A stretch of DNA of 64,000 bases from an uncultured Flavobacterium sp. Its GTDB lineage: Bacteria; Bacteroidota; Bacteroidia; Flavobacteriales; Flavobacteriaceae. Both the position numbers and the translations under genes were made by a program. The notes under the pieces were generated by a model. The model ran no database searches and was not told the origin of the DNA. It worked only from the letters and a program-made list of their open reading frames with translations. Of this stretch, positions 1-8,907 are shown one piece after another (the stretch's first letter is position 1; every line of letters starts with the position of its first letter). The stretch spans positions 1-64,000 of the forward strand of contig NZ_CANRNX010000004.1 of the NCBI RefSeq assembly GCF_947632075.1, read 5' to 3'.

Positions 1-70
1 ATTATATTTTATTCAGCTTCTAATTGTTATTGATTATTTTATTGCGTTTTTAATGTTAAAAAAATAAAAA

Positions 71-100
71 AAAACGCCCAACTGAAAATTCGGGCGTTTT
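71..100 (-). terminator. Rho-independent terminator of gcvP
   Basis: A 9-bp perfect stem (AAAACGCCC 71-79 with GGGCGTTTT 92-100) with a 12-nt loop. On the minus strand it is followed by a long T run, and it lies just after the gcvP stop codon. Confidence 0.9.
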
Positions 101-119
101 AAACTATTTTTAAAAACAA

Positions 120-2969
120 TTAAGCTTCCATGTAAGCTTCAATTGGAGCACAAGAACAGATTAGATTTCTGTCTCCATAAGCATCATCAACTCTGCGAAC
201 TGAAGGCCAGAATTTGTTTTCTGAAACATATTCTAACGGATAAGCCGCTTGTTGGCGAGAGTATGGTTGTTCCCAAGTTTCAGCAGTTAACATTGCTAAT
301 GTATGAGGCGCATTTTTTAATACGTTGTTTGTATCTTCTGCAGTTGCAGCTTCAATCTCTTTACGTATAGAAAGCATTGCATCACAGAAACGATTTAATT
401 CAGCTAAATCTTCAGATTCAGTTGGTTCAATCATTAAAGTTCCAGCAACAGGGAAAGAAACCGTTGGTGCGTGGAATCCGTAATCCATTAAACGTTTAGC
501 AATATCAGTTACTTCAATTCCTTGAGATTTAAACATACGACAATCGATAATCATTTCGTGAGCTGCACGTCCGCGCTCTCCAGAATATAATACTTCAAAA
601 CCTTCTTGTAAGCGAGCTTTCATGTAGTTAGCATTTAAGATAGCAGTTTCTGTAGATTTTCTTAAACCTTCAGCTCCTAACATTGAAATGTAACCGTAAG
701 AAATTAAACATACCAATGCAGATCCGTAAGGTGCAGCAGAAATTGCAGTGATTGCCTTATCTCCTCCAACTTTAACGATTGGGTTCGTTGGTAAAAACTC
801 AACTAAATGTTTTGCAACACAAATTGGTCCAACACCAGGTCCACCACCACCGTGAGGAATAGCAAAGGTTTTGTGTAAGTTTAAGTGACAAACGTCTGCA
901 CCAATAGTAGCTGGGTTTGTTAATCCAACTTGTGCGTTCATGTTTGCGCCATCCATATAAACTTGACCACCGTTTTCGTGGATTAAGTTTGTAATTTCGA
1001 TAATTGATGATTCGTAAACTCCGTGTGTAGATGGATAAGTAATCATTACACAAGATAAGCTGTCTTTGTATTGTTCAGCTTTAGCTCTTAAATCTTCAAC
1101 GTCGATATTTCCTTCTTCTGTAGTTTTAGTAACCACAACTTTCATTCCTGCCATAGCAGCAGATGCTGGGTTTGTTCCGTGTGCAGAAGCAGGGATCAAA
1201 GCAATGTTACGATGTCCTTCTCCACGTGATTCATGATACGCACGAATAACCATTAATCCTGCATATTCTCCTTGAGCACCAGAGTTTGGTTGTAATGTTG
1301 TTCCAGCGAATCCTGTAATAACATTTAATTGTTGCTCTAATTTATGTAACATTGTTAAATAACCTTCTGCTTGAGAAGCTGGAGCAAATGGGTGGATATT
1401 TCCCCAGTTTGGTGAGCTTAAAGGAAGCATTTCTGCAGCAGCATTTAATTTCATTGTACATGATCCTAAAGAAATCATAGAATGATTTAAAGCTAAATCT
1501 TTACGCTCTAATTTTTTGATGTATCGCATTAATTGCGATTCAGATTGGTATGTGTTGAAAACTTCGTGTTCTAAGAAAGTAGATGTTCTTTCTAAACTAA
1601 CTGGTACTACTGATAAACCAGCTAATTCTGTAACTGCATCAAAAGATTTTCCAGCTAATTCTGCAAAAATAGCTACGATGTTATTGATATCTTTTAATGA
1701 AGTAGTTTCGTTTACAGAAATAGAAACGTGATTTTCATCTGCATAGAAGAAGTTGTAACCGTTTTTCTCAGCAATTTCTTTAACTTTAGCTGCGTTAGCT
1801 TTTATTAAAATTGTATCGAAATACGCATCGTTAACTTGTTCAAAACCTAATTTAGTTAATTCAGTTTCAATTGTAACAGTTGTTGCATGAACATTGTTTG
1901 CGATAAAACGTAATCCATTTGGTCCGTGATAAACTGCATACATACCAGCCATTACAGCTAATAAAACTTGAGCTGTACAAATGTTTGAAGTGGCTTTTTC
2001 ACGTTTAATATGTTGTTCACGAGTTTGTAAAGCCATACGTAATGCACGGTTACCGTTTGCATCTTGAGAAACTCCGATGATACGACCTGGCATTGAACGT
2101 TTGTATTCTTCTTTCGTTGCGAAGAAACCAGCGTGTGGTCCACCAAATCCTAATGGAATACCAAAACGTTGTGTAGTTCCTACAACAACATCAGCTCCCA
2201 TTTCACCTGGTGATTTTAAACGTACTAACGATAAAATATCTGCAGCAACTGCTACTTTAATATCTTTAGTTTTAGCTGTATTAATAAAATCTCCGTAATC
2301 GTGAACTTGTCCGTATTTACCAGGATATTGTAACATTACTCCGAAGAAATCTTCTGAGAAATCAAATGTTTCGTGATTTCCTACAACTAATTCAACACCG
2401 ATTGGAGTAGAACGTGTTTGTAATACAGATAAGGTTTGAGGTAAAATTTCTTCAGAAACGAAGAATTTATTAACGTTGTTTTTCTTTTGGTCTCTTGTTC
2501 TTACATCAAATAAAAGAGCCATTGCTTCTGCAGCAGCAGTACTTTCATCTAATAAAGAAGCATTCGCAATTTCCATTCCTGTTAATTCAATAACTGTAGT
2601 TTGGAAGTTCAATAAAGCTTCTAAACGACCTTGAGCAATTTCTGCTTGGTAAGGTGTATAAGCTGTATACCATCCTGGGTTTTCAAAAATATTACGTTGA
2701 ATAACAGCAGGAACAATTGCTTCATTGTATCCTAAACCAATCATAGAACGGAAAACTTTATTTTTAGCTCCCAATTCAGTTATATGAGAAATGTACTCAT
2801 ATTCTGTCATTGCAGGATCTAATTCTAAATCTTTTTGTAAACGTATTTTATCTGGGAAGGTCTCAAATAATAACTGATCTATGTTTTTAACACCCACTGT
2901 GTCAAACATGTGTTGTAAATCGGTTGCTCTAGGTCCGATGTGTCTTAAAGCAAATGCATTTGTCTTCAT
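120..2969 (-). CDS. gcvP: Glycine dehydrogenase (decarboxylating), P protein
   Basis: Catalyses PLP-dependent decarboxylation of glycine and transfers the aminomethyl group to the lipoyl H protein of the glycine cleavage system in the cytosol. The 949-residue length is that of the single-chain (fused) P protein, with two homologous halves. The PLP lysine lies in LHKTF (Lys700), followed by the glycine-rich stretch GGGGPGVGP. The N-terminal MKTNAFALRHIGP is the usual start of the family, so the start codon is secure. It appears monocistronic: a terminator lies downstream and a divergent TonB receptor upstream. gcvT and gcvH are not in the window. I see no glycine riboswitch in the 190-nt upstream gap. 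Confidence 0.98.
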   Translation of the reverse strand: MKTNAFALRHIGPRATDLQHMFDTVGVKNIDQLLFETFPDKIRLQKDLELDPAMTEYEYISHITELGAKNKVFRSMIGLGYNEAIVPAVIQRNIFENPGWYTAYTPYQAEIAQGRLEALLNFQTTVIELTGMEIANASLLDESTAAAEAMALLFDVRTRDQKKNNVNKFFVSEEILPQTLSVLQTRSTPIGVELVVGNHETFDFSEDFFGVMLQYPGKYGQVHDYGDFINTAKTKDIKVAVAADILSLVRLKSPGEMGADVVVGTTQRFGIPLGFGGPHAGFFATKEEYKRSMPGRIIGVSQDANGNRALRMALQTREQHIKREKATSNICTAQVLLAVMAGMYAVYHGPNGLRFIANNVHATTVTIETELTKLGFEQVNDAYFDTILIKANAAKVKEIAEKNGYNFFYADENHVSISVNETTSLKDINNIVAIFAELAGKSFDAVTELAGLSVVPVSLERTSTFLEHEVFNTYQSESQLMRYIKKLERKDLALNHSMISLGSCTMKLNAAAEMLPLSSPNWGNIHPFAPASQAEGYLTMLHKLEQQLNVITGFAGTTLQPNSGAQGEYAGLMVIRAYHESRGEGHRNIALIPASAHGTNPASAAMAGMKVVVTKTTEEGNIDVEDLRAKAEQYKDSLSCVMITYPSTHGVYESSIIEITNLIHENGGQVYMDGANMNAQVGLTNPATIGADVCHLNLHKTFAIPHGGGGPGVGPICVAKHLVEFLPTNPIVKVGGDKAITAISAAPYGSALVCLISYGYISMLGAEGLRKSTETAILNANYMKARLQEGFEVLYSGERGRAAHEMIIDCRMFKSQGIEVTDIAKRLMDYGFHAPTVSFPVAGTLMIEPTESEDLAELNRFCDAMLSIRKEIEAATAEDTNNVLKNAPHTLAMLTAETWEQPYSRQQAAYPLEYVSENKFWPSVRRVDDAYGDRNLICSCAPIEAYMEA

Positions 2970-3003
2970 CTACAATAAAAATTAATTTTAGTTGTGTAAT
3001 TCA

Positions 3004-3011
3004 CAAAATTA
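3004..3011 (-). promoter_or_regulatory. Candidate -7 element for gcvP
   Basis: On the minus strand this reads TAATTTTG, matching the Bacteroidetes -7 consensus TAnnTTTG, about 35 nt before the gcvP start codon. No clear TTG -33 element is seen at the expected distance. Confidence 0.45.
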
Positions 3012-3112
3012 ATACTTTTTATTCGGATATGAATAATTTATACTTGTTTAAATGACCGTTTCTTTTCTAATTATTGATTTTAAAAGGCTTTGAAAAAAAA
3101 CATTGTTTTTAT

Positions 3113-3142
3113 TTGGACTTTGTCTAAATAAGTTTAATTTTG
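3113..3142 (+). promoter_or_regulatory. Bacteroidetes-type promoter of the TonB receptor gene
   Basis: TTG at 3113-3115, 19 nt, then TAATTTTG at 3135-3142: a full TTG-N19-TAnnTTTG promoter. Transcription would start near 3147-3149, downstream of the ATG at 3103. This rules out the longer reading frame and supports the start at 3157. Confidence 0.75.
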
Positions 3143-3156
3143 TTAAAAAAAATATA

Positions 3157-5568
3157 ATGCAAATCAATAAGCTTTTTTTATTTGTGGTAACACTGATGTT
3201 TACACAAGTTGTATTAGCTCAATATAAAGTTAACGGATTTATTTTTGATGGTTCTGGAAATGTACTGCCAAATGTAAAAGTGACCTTAGTTGGTAACGGG
3301 AAGTCAAAATCTATTCAGTCAACAGAAAATGGTCATTACGAATTTAATGATGTTGCTAATGGAATTTATCAATTAAACGTTGGAATTGATAATTTTAAAG
3401 AGAAAGAAAAAATAGAAATTAAAAATACTGATTTGAGTAAAGATTTCTATTTGACGGATTTAAACAACGGGCAACTTTTAGATGATTTAGTAATACAATT
3501 AGAATCGGATAAAGAAAAACTTGAAAAACAAGGTTATGCAATAAATGTAATCGAAACTAAAGAAGCCTCATTACGAAACATGCAAACCAACGAGTTGTTA
3601 GATCGAATTGCAGGTGTTAAAATTAGACAAGATGGAGGTTTAGGTTCAAGAATTAACTATAATCTAAACGGAATGACAGGAAATGCAATCAAAATTTTTA
3701 TCGATGGTGTTCCTTCAACAAACTTTGGGCAGTCGTTCTCGTTAAATAGTATTTCTCCTGCTTTGATTGAAAGAATCGAAGTATATAAAGGAGTGGTTCC
3801 AGGATATTTGTCTGAAGATGCTTTGGGTGGAGCGATTAATATCATACTTAAGAAAAATAATAGAAATATTTTAACAGGTTCTTATTCTTACGGATCATTC
3901 AATACTCATCAAGCTAACCTAAACGGAAGTTTTCAGACTGAAAAAGGATTTTTAATAGATTTTTCATCTTTCTATAATCATAGTGATAATAATTACGAAG
4001 TATGGGGAGAGGATATTACTTTTAGAGATTACCAAGGTTCGTTAACTCGAAATCATAAAGCGAAACGTTTTCATGACGCCTATACTTCTTTAGGTTCAAA
4101 AATAGATGTTGGTTGGGCAGATGTAAAATGGGCAGATCGATTTACAATTGGAGGTGTTTTTTCTGAAGATTATAAAGAAATCCAACATGGAGTTACGATG
4201 CAACGCGTTTTTGGTGACAGACATACAAGACGCCATGCAAATATTGCTACCTTAAATTATAAGAAAAATAATTTTATTACTGAAGGCTTGTCGTTGAATT
4301 TAGATGCAAGTTATTCTAAATTAAAAAATCAAGCAATTGATACTGTTGGAATTATGTATGATTGGCGTGGACCAATTTTGTATCCAGACGGAACTCCAGT
4401 AAGATATTCTTCTGGTTCTGAATTAGGAAGTAGAAAAACTGCCGAAGTAAATATTAATAAAACCTTCGTGTTTCGTGGAAATATTGGTTACCAAATAAAT
4501 GATAAAAATGCGGTATTTGTAAATTATTTGTTCAACGATTTTAAGAGAGAAGTTTCTGACGAATTTTTACCTTTAGGATTGCAATTACTTCAGAATACAC
4601 GTGATTTGCGTAAAAATATTACAACAGTAACTTACGAAAATTTAGCCTTTGATGCAAGATTAAAAACAAACATTTTTTTTAAACATTATAAGCAAACAGT
4701 TACATCAAATGAACCAATTCAAGTTCAAGCGAATCCAGTACCAATTTACGATATAAAGAAGTTCGAAAAAACAGAAGAATTTAATGGATATGGTGGAGCT
4801 TTATCTTACGAATTAACGCCTAAGATTTTTATTCTTGCCTCTGCTGAAAGAGCGATTCGTTTTCCGAATGAAACAGAAATTTTTGGAAATGTAGCTTCGC
4901 TTTTAAACCCTGGAAATGTACATGCAGAAAAAAGTTTTAATGCTAATTTAGGGTTTAACATTGGATTGTTTTCTTACAAAAAACATGGATTGAAATCGAA
5001 TATTTCTTTCTTTTACCGAGATACAGAAGGTATGATTAGACAAGCCGAAACACCTGGTAATAGTGGAACTTCTTACTATGAAAATTTAGATGACGTTTTA
5101 ACAACCGGATTCGATGCTGAGATAACCTATACTTATGCAAACAAGTTTAATTTAACCTTGAATATTTCAAAATTCGATGTGTTGTTCAATACAAAGTATA
5201 ATGAAAAAGGAGAGGAGTATTTATACTATAGACAACAAATTAGAAACGAACCTTCGTTCAAATATAATTTAAGTGCAGCTTATTATTTTGAAGGTGTTTT
5301 CTTAAAAAAATCTAAAGCATCAGTTTACTACAATATAAATTATGTAAAAGGATTTAGAAGAAACTGGTCTAATGTTGGGTTAACCAATTTAGATAATATT
5401 CCAACTCAATTTTCAAACGATGCCGGATTTATGTATTCATTCCCTTCTCAGAAAGTAACTTTTGGATTTGATGTTAAAAACATATTCAATAAACAATTGT
5501 ATGATAATTATGGTTTGCAAAAACCAGGTAGAGCATTTTACGGAAAAATAACTTTTAATATATTATAA
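3157..5568 (+). CDS. TonB-dependent outer-membrane receptor (XusA-like)
   Basis: An outer-membrane, TonB-energised importer of about 803 residues. It has a signal peptide (MQINKLFLFVVTLMF...VLAQ), then a carboxypeptidase-regulatory-like beta-sandwich (about 22-100). Next comes a plug domain with NELLDRIAGVKIRQDGG and IERIEVYKGVVPGYL, then a 22-strand-type barrel ending in an aromatic-rich terminal strand. An in-frame ATG exists at 3103, but the promoter lies after it and the signal peptide begins at 3157. The DUF4374 lipoprotein gene follows after 17 nt. That pairing is typical of iron/xenosiderophore uptake (XusA/XusB of Bacteroides), so a ferric-siderophore substrate is inferred, not shown. 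No SusD partner is present. Confidence 0.92.
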   Translation: MQINKLFLFVVTLMFTQVVLAQYKVNGFIFDGSGNVLPNVKVTLVGNGKSKSIQSTENGHYEFNDVANGIYQLNVGIDNFKEKEKIEIKNTDLSKDFYLTDLNNGQLLDDLVIQLESDKEKLEKQGYAINVIETKEASLRNMQTNELLDRIAGVKIRQDGGLGSRINYNLNGMTGNAIKIFIDGVPSTNFGQSFSLNSISPALIERIEVYKGVVPGYLSEDALGGAINIILKKNNRNILTGSYSYGSFNTHQANLNGSFQTEKGFLIDFSSFYNHSDNNYEVWGEDITFRDYQGSLTRNHKAKRFHDAYTSLGSKIDVGWADVKWADRFTIGGVFSEDYKEIQHGVTMQRVFGDRHTRRHANIATLNYKKNNFITEGLSLNLDASYSKLKNQAIDTVGIMYDWRGPILYPDGTPVRYSSGSELGSRKTAEVNINKTFVFRGNIGYQINDKNAVFVNYLFNDFKREVSDEFLPLGLQLLQNTRDLRKNITTVTYENLAFDARLKTNIFFKHYKQTVTSNEPIQVQANPVPIYDIKKFEKTEEFNGYGGALSYELTPKIFILASAERAIRFPNETEIFGNVASLLNPGNVHAEKSFNANLGFNIGLFSYKKHGLKSNISFFYRDTEGMIRQAETPGNSGTSYYENLDDVLTTGFDAEITYTYANKFNLTLNISKFDVLFNTKYNEKGEEYLYYRQQIRNEPSFKYNLSAAYYFEGVFLKKSKASVYYNINYVKGFRRNWSNVGLTNLDNIPTQFSNDAGFMYSFPSQKVTFGFDVKNIFNKQLYDNYGLQKPGRAFYGKITFNIL

Positions 5569-5585
5569 AACTAAAACAAATAAGA

Positions 5586-6884
5586 ATGAAAAATTTCAAC
5601 TTCAAAACACTTTCAGCATTAAGCTTTGCTGTGTTAGGATTAGTTTCATGTTCAGATGATTCTAAAGATGATATTGTTGATCCAACTCCTTCGGATAAGA
5701 AAGAATTTCAATTAGCTTTTGCAAGTGGTTCAGGATCAATTTCAGGTTCATATTTACAAGGTGTTTCTGATGTTAGTACAGGAACCATTTCTTTTGAAAA
5801 CGCTGGGTCTTTAATTAGTACAGGACGTACTTCTCGTATTTTCCCTTCTGCAGATGGAAAATATGTTTACAGTCTTACTTATACTCAAGGAACTGTTGAT
5901 AAATGGGAGTTTAAAGGAGGTAGTAATTATGTGAAATTACAAACAATTGATGCATCTGTTCCTTTAGGAGCTACAGCTTTACGTATGTACAAATTAAATG
6001 AAGAAGTTGCTTCATTACATTACATCACAAGTGAACCTCAATATGAAGAAACAGAATATGTTGGTAATAAAATGACTGTGACTCTTGGTATTTTAGATTT
6101 TCAATCGATGACATTAAATCCAGGTTTCCGTTCAGATATTAACTTAGAGTTACCTGGTAATTTAGGAGCTCAAGGATATAATATTACTAGAATTGACTGT
6201 CCTGTTCTTTCTAACGGAAAATTATATTATGGAGCTGCAGTAAGTAAATTCAATACAAGTACTGGTAAAAATGCAGAAACTGATAAAACATTAACTTTGG
6301 TTGTTGATTACCCAAGTTTATCTAATGCTACGGTAATTGAAACCACTTTAGCAATTGGTTCAACAAACGGATATCGTACGCCGACTCAACAAGTAAATGA
6401 AAATGGTGATATTTACCAAATGGTTAATGGTGGAAACAAAACAAGTATTCTAAAATTAAGAAATGGACAATATGATCCTTCTTTCAAATATAGTTTAGAT
6501 GAGTTGTTAGGAAATCCAACTTCAAGTAACGGTTTCTTCTATGCAGGAAATGGAATTGCTTATATTCCATATGAGAAAAAACATTTACCAGAAATTCAAA
6601 TTGGCGTGAATCCACAAGGAGAGCCTTCATATTCTTCTGCTTGGGGAATTGCAAGAATGGACTTAAATAATAATACCGTAGTTGATTTAAATGTGCCAGA
6701 TGGTTTATGGTTAACACAATGGCAAAACTCAATTGTAAGAGATGGCAAATTCTATATCGCATTATCTCCAGTTGGAGCACCAGGACATATTTATATGTTC
6801 GATGTAAACTCTACAAGTCCTGATGGTGTAAAAGGAGCAGCAACTGTTTCTGGAGCAGATCAATATTTCATAGGAATTTACTAA
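5586..6884 (+). CDS. DUF4374-type surface lipoprotein (XusB-like)
   Basis: A lipoprotein of 432 residues with lipobox LVSC (Cys22) after a short signal, and an acidic Ser/Asp stretch after the cysteine as in surface-exported Bacteroidetes lipoproteins. The rest is predicted beta-propeller-like, with many short beta-rich segments and no catalytic motif. I recognise the DUF4374 family pattern. As I recall, the Bacteroides member XusB binds ferric enterobactin beside its TonB receptor XusA. The 17-nt gap to the receptor gene indicates an operon, closed by the terminator at 6909. No PepSY-type XusC homologue follows. The siderophore role is inferred from family and context. Confidence 0.75.
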   Translation: MKNFNFKTLSALSFAVLGLVSCSDDSKDDIVDPTPSDKKEFQLAFASGSGSISGSYLQGVSDVSTGTISFENAGSLISTGRTSRIFPSADGKYVYSLTYTQGTVDKWEFKGGSNYVKLQTIDASVPLGATALRMYKLNEEVASLHYITSEPQYEETEYVGNKMTVTLGILDFQSMTLNPGFRSDINLELPGNLGAQGYNITRIDCPVLSNGKLYYGAAVSKFNTSTGKNAETDKTLTLVVDYPSLSNATVIETTLAIGSTNGYRTPTQQVNENGDIYQMVNGGNKTSILKLRNGQYDPSFKYSLDELLGNPTSSNGFFYAGNGIAYIPYEKKHLPEIQIGVNPQGEPSYSSAWGIARMDLNNNTVVDLNVPDGLWLTQWQNSIVRDGKFYIALSPVGAPGHIYMFDVNSTSPDGVKGAATVSGADQYFIGIY

Positions 6885-6908
6885 AAAATATTTTGTTTTT
6901 TATATTTA

Positions 6909-6940
6909 AACCTCAAGAATATATTCTTTGAGGTTTTTTT
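6909..6940 (+). terminator. Terminator of the receptor/DUF4374 operon
   Basis: AACCTCAA (6909-6916) pairs with TTGAGGTT, the inner part also pairs with one bulged T, and the stem is followed by a run of seven T. Confidence 0.85.
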
Positions 6941-6972
6941 ATTAAATTTAGCTGTTAATAAAAAAAGTTACT

Positions 6973-7464
6973 ATGAAGAAAATTGTATTATTCGCACTTT
7001 TAATAAGTGTTGGAAGTTTAACATCTTGCAAGTCTAAAAAGAAAAGTGCTGAACAAAAAGTTCCAGAAGTGGAAGAGGTTGTTGTTGTTGAAACCGTAGA
7101 AACTGTGAAAACAGATGAAGGTTTGAAATTAACTTTTTCAGCAGATTTACTTTTTCCTACAGATTCTTATTCTTTAAATGATCAAGAGAAAGAAAGTTTA
7201 GATGAATTAGCAAATAAATTAAAAAAGAAAAAGAAAAATAAAATTAGGATTGACGGTTATACAGATGGTACAGGTTCAGTAGAGTATAATAACACCTTAT
7301 CTGAAAAAAGAGCGAATTCAGTAAAAGAATATTTAGAGAAACAAGGAATTGAGAGTTCTCGAATGACTACAAAAGGTTATGGATCTTCAAACCCAATTGC
7401 TGATAATAAAACAGCAGAAGGAAGAAAGAAAAACAGAAGAGTTGAAGTTATTATTTTAAAGTAA
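6973..7464 (+). CDS. OmpA-family peptidoglycan-binding lipoprotein
   Basis: A lipoprotein of 163 residues: signal peptide with lipobox LTSC, then a short charged linker rich in Lys/Glu/Val. An OmpA C-terminal domain (about 55-163) follows. The domain keeps the peptidoglycan-binding signature: DGYTDGTGS, NNTLSEKRANSV with the conserved Arg, and GYGSSNPIADN. It probably tethers the outer membrane to the cell wall. It is smaller than Pal-Tol partners and no tol genes are nearby, so it is not called Pal. It has its own terminator. Confidence 0.88.
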   Translation: MKKIVLFALLISVGSLTSCKSKKKSAEQKVPEVEEVVVVETVETVKTDEGLKLTFSADLLFPTDSYSLNDQEKESLDELANKLKKKKKNKIRIDGYTDGTGSVEYNNTLSEKRANSVKEYLEKQGIESSRMTTKGYGSSNPIADNKTAEGRKKNRRVEVIILK

Positions 7465-7470
7465 TCATAG

Positions 7471-7508
7471 AAAAGGAAAAATTATATTTATAGTTTTTCC
7501 TTTTTCTT
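7471..7508 (+). terminator. Terminator after OmpA lipoprotein gene
   Basis: Perfect 11-bp stem AAAAGGAAAAA (7471-7481) with TTTTTCCTTTT (7494-7504), followed by a T-rich tail. Confidence 0.8.
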
Positions 7509-7554
7509 TTTAGAAAATTTGAAGATTAATATTTTTACTTTGTAAATAAAATAC

Positions 7555-8367
7555 GTGAACTTTTTAAAAAAGATTTTTGATTTTTATATAAATTCGAGCA
7601 TCCATGTTTCTGTGGCAACTGCTTCATTAGTTGTTATAACTTATTTTTTTATAAATCTAACTGTTAATCCAAAGGTACTTTTCTTTGTTTTCTTTGGAAC
7701 TTTAATCAGTTATAATATTATAAAATATTCTGGGTTTGTATTGAATTTTGTTAAGCTTAAAATAACTTTGAAGTTAATATTCGTATTAACTTTTTTTTCA
7801 TTTTTTATTGAGATTTTTCTTTTTTTTAGATTAAATTTTTTAACTCAATTGTGTGCTGTTTTTTTTGGTTTTTTGAGTTTTCTTTATTTAGTTCCTTTTA
7901 AAAAAAACAATAAAAATCTTCGAAATTTAGCTGGAGTTAAAGTATACATAGTATCTTTTTGTTGGGCAGGAGTAACTCTTTTGCTTCCTTTGTTAGATGC
8001 AGAGCTGCCTATTCAGAATGATGTGTTTTGTAAGTTTCTACAACGTTTTATTCTTACTCTGATTCTTATTCTGATTTTCGAAATTAAAGACCTAAAATAT
8101 GATGATTTTAGTTTAAAAACTGTGCCTCAATTAATAGGTGTGCTACGAACTAAAAAAGTTATCTTTCTATTGCTTTTGATTTTCTATATTTTAGAATTTT
8201 TTAAAAATAATACTTACACTAATCAGTGGTTTGTAAATTTAATTCTAATTATAATAACTTCCTTATTTGTTTGTTTTGTGAATGAAAATCGATCTAAGTA
8301 CTTTACTTCGTTTTGGGTAGAAAGTATTCCAATACTTTGGTTATTGTTGATTTTAATTTTTGAATAA
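7555..8367 (+). CDS. UbiA-superfamily-like membrane protein, degenerate
   Basis: A very hydrophobic protein of 270 residues with about eight transmembrane segments and a GTG start codon. The stretch EIKDLKYDDFSLKTVPQLIG fits the second aspartate-rich motif of UbiA prenyltransferases (D..D followed by TLP..G). The first NDxxDxxxD motif is replaced by FGTLISYNIIKYSG, which lacks aspartates. It therefore belongs to, or derives from, the UbiA fold, but prenyl transfer activity is doubtful. It lies alone between an OmpA lipoprotein gene and a small lipoprotein gene. A TACTTTG sequence at 7536-7542, close to the -7 consensus, supports transcription starting just before the GTG. The function is unknown. 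Confidence 0.65.
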   Translation: MNFLKKIFDFYINSSIHVSVATASLVVITYFFINLTVNPKVLFFVFFGTLISYNIIKYSGFVLNFVKLKITLKLIFVLTFFSFFIEIFLFFRLNFLTQLCAVFFGFLSFLYLVPFKKNNKNLRNLAGVKVYIVSFCWAGVTLLLPLLDAELPIQNDVFCKFLQRFILTLILILIFEIKDLKYDDFSLKTVPQLIGVLRTKKVIFLLLLIFYILEFFKNNTYTNQWFVNLILIIITSLFVCFVNENRSKYFTSFWVESIPILWLLLILIFE

Positions 8368-8402
8368 TATTTTTCGGTGATAATTGTTTTTAATAAAAGC
8401 TT

Positions 8403-8410
8403 TAAATTTG
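8403..8410 (+). promoter_or_regulatory. Candidate -7 element for the 141-aa lipoprotein gene
   Basis: TAAATTTG matches TAnnTTTG. A TTG at 8384-8386 lies 16 nt upstream, slightly short spacing. Transcription from here would leave a leader of only some 15 nt before the ATG at 8430. Confidence 0.5.
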
Positions 8411-8429
8411 TTTTTTAAAAATGTTTATT

Positions 8430-8846
8430 ATGAAAAAAGTTATCTTATTACTTTCTTTAGTTGCAACTTTAGGAAGTTGCTCTTCAACAGCAAATTCATC
8501 TGTTAATAATACTATGACAGGAGTTGTTAATACTGCAAATACAATTGCAGAAATTAGTAATTTATTAAACTCAATGAATTTGACACCTTCTCAATATTCG
8601 GTTATAAGTTCTACTTTATCTGATTATGTAAATCAATATAATAGTTTGGGTGATTTAAAACAAAATTCTCAAGAGTATAAAACTCAAATTAAAAAATACA
8701 AATCAAGTGCTTTAAATAGTTTGTCTTCTTCATTAGAAGGAAATGAGTATAACCAGTTTTTAAATGCATTAACTGTAATCGCAAATTCTAACAATTCTAA
8801 TTTCTCAAATGGTACTATTAACGTATTATCTAGTTTAGTTAATTAG
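8430..8846 (+). CDS. Small hypothetical lipoprotein
   Basis: I do not recognise this 138-residue protein. It has a clean lipoprotein signal (MKKVILLLSLVATLGSC, lipobox LGSC). A Ser/Asn/Thr-rich mature part follows with predicted helices (ISNLLNSMNLTPSQYSVISS, SLSSSLEGNEYNQFLNALTV). The first in-frame ATG is at 8421, but the ATG at 8430 gives the canonical Lys-rich signal start and a plausible leader after the -7 element at 8403, so it is preferred. A strong bidirectional terminator follows. It is probably a periplasm-facing outer-membrane lipoprotein of unknown role. Confidence 0.75.
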   Translation: MKKVILLLSLVATLGSCSSTANSSVNNTMTGVVNTANTIAEISNLLNSMNLTPSQYSVISSTLSDYVNQYNSLGDLKQNSQEYKTQIKKYKSSALNSLSSSLEGNEYNQFLNALTVIANSNNSNFSNGTINVLSSLVN

Positions 8847-8870
8847 AGTTATTATTTGATTTATAAAATA

Positions 8871-8902
8871 AAAAAAACCAGGATGAAAATCCTGGTTTTT
8901 TT
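8871..8902. terminator. Bidirectional terminator between convergent genes
   Basis: AAAAAAACCAGGAT (8871-8884) pairs perfectly with ATCCTGGTTTTTTT (8889-8902) around a GAAA tetraloop. It serves the lipoprotein gene (+) and the giant surface-protein gene (-). Confidence 0.92.
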
Positions 8903-8907
8903 ATTGA

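Noticed and set aside
2970-3102. Glycine riboswitch before gcvP
   Set aside because: No paired aptamer-like GC-rich stems. The sequence is plain AT-rich leader.
3103-3156. In-frame extension of the TonB receptor (18 residues)
   Set aside because: The promoter at 3113-3142 lies downstream of this ATG, and the signal peptide begins cleanly at 3157.
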